Part shown: positions 61,857 through 64,000 of the stretch, in pieces | How positions within the stretch are numbered: the first letter of the stretch is position 1 | How the letters are laid out: every line of letters starts with the position of its first letter | DNA from: Cycas panzhihuaensis | Lineage: Eukaryota > Cycadophyta | DNA: 64,000 nucleotides | Direction: 5' to 3' | NCBI GenBank assembly: GCA_023213395.1 | Contig: CM041465.1 | Coordinates: forward strand, 129,401,741-129,465,740 | Notes under the pieces: model-generated | Seen by the model: the letters and a program-made list of their open reading frames with translations, nothing else | What the model was told of the DNA's origin: nothing | Databases searched by the model: none | Position numbers and translations under genes: made by a program

Positions 61857-62022
61857 GTGGTTTCAAAGATTCTAAGATGACTAATTATTAACTTACAATT
61901 AGGTCATGCCTCCTTAATTGTTTTATTCCTTAAAACTTTAATTATTCTCCTATTCTTCAGGAAAGGTTTTCTACATACTATTTCTACCCAAAAGATCTTT
62001 TAGAGATTTTTGGCTTTCATCA

Positions 62023-62159
62023 CTTTTTTTTTATTTAGTTTAAATAAATGAGGGGATTAAAAAGGGGACCCCAACCCCTACACAAAAACTCCAGATTAGC
62101 TACAAGGATCTGTCGTGATAAGCCCACGGCCTAGCTAACTAAAACAACCCATCCTAACA
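62023..62159 (-). mobile_element. LINE4: 137-bp LINE 3' end
   Basis: A 9-bp TSD ctttcatca lies at 62014-62022 and 62160-62168. The insert, read on the minus strand, has the family 3' UTR (hairpin at 62111-62131; ttggggtcccc near 62075) and ends in an A-rich tail (T-rich 62024-62032). It lies in copia I integrase, whose codons (SMMKAKNL) join across it. It is an extreme 5' truncation. Confidence 0.9.
62111..62131 (-). other. LINE4 3' UTR hairpin
   Basis: Minus strand: GGCCGTG, loop GGCTTAT, CACGACA. Four pairs next to the loop are intact; the outer stem is damaged by transitions. Confidence 0.55.
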
Positions 62160-62168
62160 CTTTCATCA

Positions 62169-63000
62169 TTGACTTATCCTTATCAACTAATATTCTATTC
62201 ATCCTCTCAGCTACTCCATTTTGCTGAGAAGTATATGTAGTCATTAACTTTTTTAAATGCCATAATCTTTGTAAAATTGGACAAACACTTTGGAAGTGTA
62301 GTTTCCCCTATTATTTGATCTCAATATGTTAATTCTTTGCCCACTTTCATTCCCCTAAGACTTTTCTTTTAAAGGATAAACCCAAATTTTCCTTGAAAAG
62401 TCATCAATAAAAGTCAAGAAACACCTTGATCCTTTAAGTGAAGTGGTTGGCATAGGACCATAGATGTCAACGTTGATTAGGATCAATTTTTTAGTTGCTC
62501 TCCAAGCCTTTTCTTTATAAAATATTTGTCTATATTGCTTTCTAAATATGCAGGGTTCATAAGTACCATTTTTTACCTTAAATTTTAGAAGACCATGCAC
62601 TATATTTAGTTTATTCATTAACCAAAATCTAGGAAAGTGTAAATATCTCAATATTTCATGTCATAATTGAATCTTGTTAGTCATATAAGTAGTCAAATAA
62701 GCCCTTTGGTTTATAGACTTACTCAAGAGCCTATAAAGATGGTTATACACTCATCCCATTTTACTCAATTTGATTAATAAAGATAAGATTCATTTTAAAA
62801 CCTAGCATATATAATACATTCTCCATATAGTAATCATTATAATCATGAGTAATTACTAGGACTCCTCTTATGCCTTTTATAGTAAGTCTATTTTTGTTGC
62901 CTAAAACAATTATATGGCTAATGGCTTCATATATATGTATAAACCATTTTGGTCTACCTATCATATGTCATGAGGCACTTGAGTTTATGTACCACATATA
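62169..63000 (-). pseudogene. Copia I integrase and protease (broken)
   Basis: Minus strand: protease WYINSSAS (DSGA expected; near 62975), HMIGRPKWFIHIYEAISHII, LTIKGIRGVLVI and YYMENVLYMLGFKMNLIFIN (62761-62964). Pre-integrase and integrase follow (62355-62651: VHGLLKFKVKNGTYEPCIF, WRATKKLILINVDIYGPMPT, CFLTFIDDFSRKIWVYPLKE). The integrase end (about 62169-62350) has several stops. Gag is not recognisable to the right. Confidence 0.82.
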
Positions 63001-63465
63001 GTTGTATCTTTTTTTGTATTACTAACTAACATATAAAAGATAAAAAGTTTGTGGCATTTGATTAGAGCCAAGAAACAAGCATCTTCTACCCATGTTTAAT
63101 GCATAATATAAAAATAGTAAAAAACATAAATGAATAGTGAGTATTAAATGACCCTATTACAGCATACACTTATTTTATTAAGAAACACTAACTATAGATC
63201 CTCTAGTCACCATGAACAATCCTTAAAAATCACATTAAATCATCAGACACCATGCCAAAAGCTAGAATTTATCCATATGACCAATCTAGTTATACATAAC
63301 ACAAAAACTTACAATATGAAATTTTTGTCTATTTTGGTAAAGGACCCTTCTGTGACTCAAAAAATGATAGACTTATTAAACTCACATGACTAATGGCTTA
63401 ATACTTGAGGAGTCTAAACCTTAAACTCAAATTATAAACATTTTAATGTAATTGGAACATTACAA
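63001..63465. other. Unassigned; perhaps decayed copia I gag
   Basis: AT-rich. By position it should hold gag of copia I, but I see no gag motif. An 81-codon plus-strand frame at 63148-63393 has no recognisable features. Confidence 0.35.

Positions 63466-64000
<535 letters not shown>

Noticed and set aside
61680-61880. Cys-Val repeat frame
   Set aside because: Translation of the (GT)n array.

Overview
This window is nuclear DNA of a land plant with a large, repeat-rich, AT-rich genome. The evidence is dense Ty1/copia and Ty3/gypsy LTR retrotransposons with initiator-Met-tRNA primer sites, plant L1-type LINEs (DUF4283 ORF1; endonuclease-RT-zf-RVT-RNase H ORF2), and long (AT)n and (GT)n microsatellites. 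I cannot name the species; a gymnosperm or a large-genome angiosperm would both fit. I found no intact host gene, tRNA or rRNA. Every coding stretch I recognise is a decayed transposon, except one short antisense fragment of a NAP/SET histone-chaperone gene.

Layout, left to right. 1-208: AT microsatellite. 395-4475: element A, a deleted minus-strand copia with two LTRs and a 5-bp target duplication (TSD). 5845-11105: LINE1, minus strand, GC-rich, slightly 5'-truncated. 11640-12267: plus-strand copia gag X, split by element B1 (12268-16035), an LTR element without coding sequence. 16087-20169: remnant of minus-strand copia F1, which carries element E (B family) with the NAP/SET fragment. 20170-34500: a second copy of the end of B, the end of gag X and copia F (B2, F2). 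F2 is itself split by copia G (23217-28553) and by gag-only element H (29070-31946). The order B-X-F / B-X-F shows a tandem duplication with its junction at about 20169/20170.

35545-36652: remnant of gypsy K. 37930-39000: B-family sequence L, with one LTR flanked by internal sequence on both sides. 40438-41053: LINE3, a 3' fragment with a 17-bp TSD and an (AT)n tail. 41820-59436: gypsy J, plus strand, interrupted by LINE2 (42562-48101, 13-bp TSD, near full length) and copia C (50743-58805, TSD ACTTT). From 59437: copia I, minus strand, cuts J again and runs off the window. It contains LINE4, a 137-bp LINE 3' end with a 9-bp TSD. 63466-64000: compound CA/TA microsatellite.

The window therefore records repeated nested insertion. 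Exact TSDs let most host reading frames be followed across their insertions. The changes I can read are mainly C-to-T and G-to-A transitions, which produce TAG and TAA codons and TG-to-TA at LTR ends, as expected for long-methylated transposon DNA. I did not find a new coding system. The most distinctive observations are the conserved hairpin in the 3' ends of four LINE copies, the captured NAP/SET fragment, the non-coding B family, and the tandem duplication with both breakpoints inside transposons.
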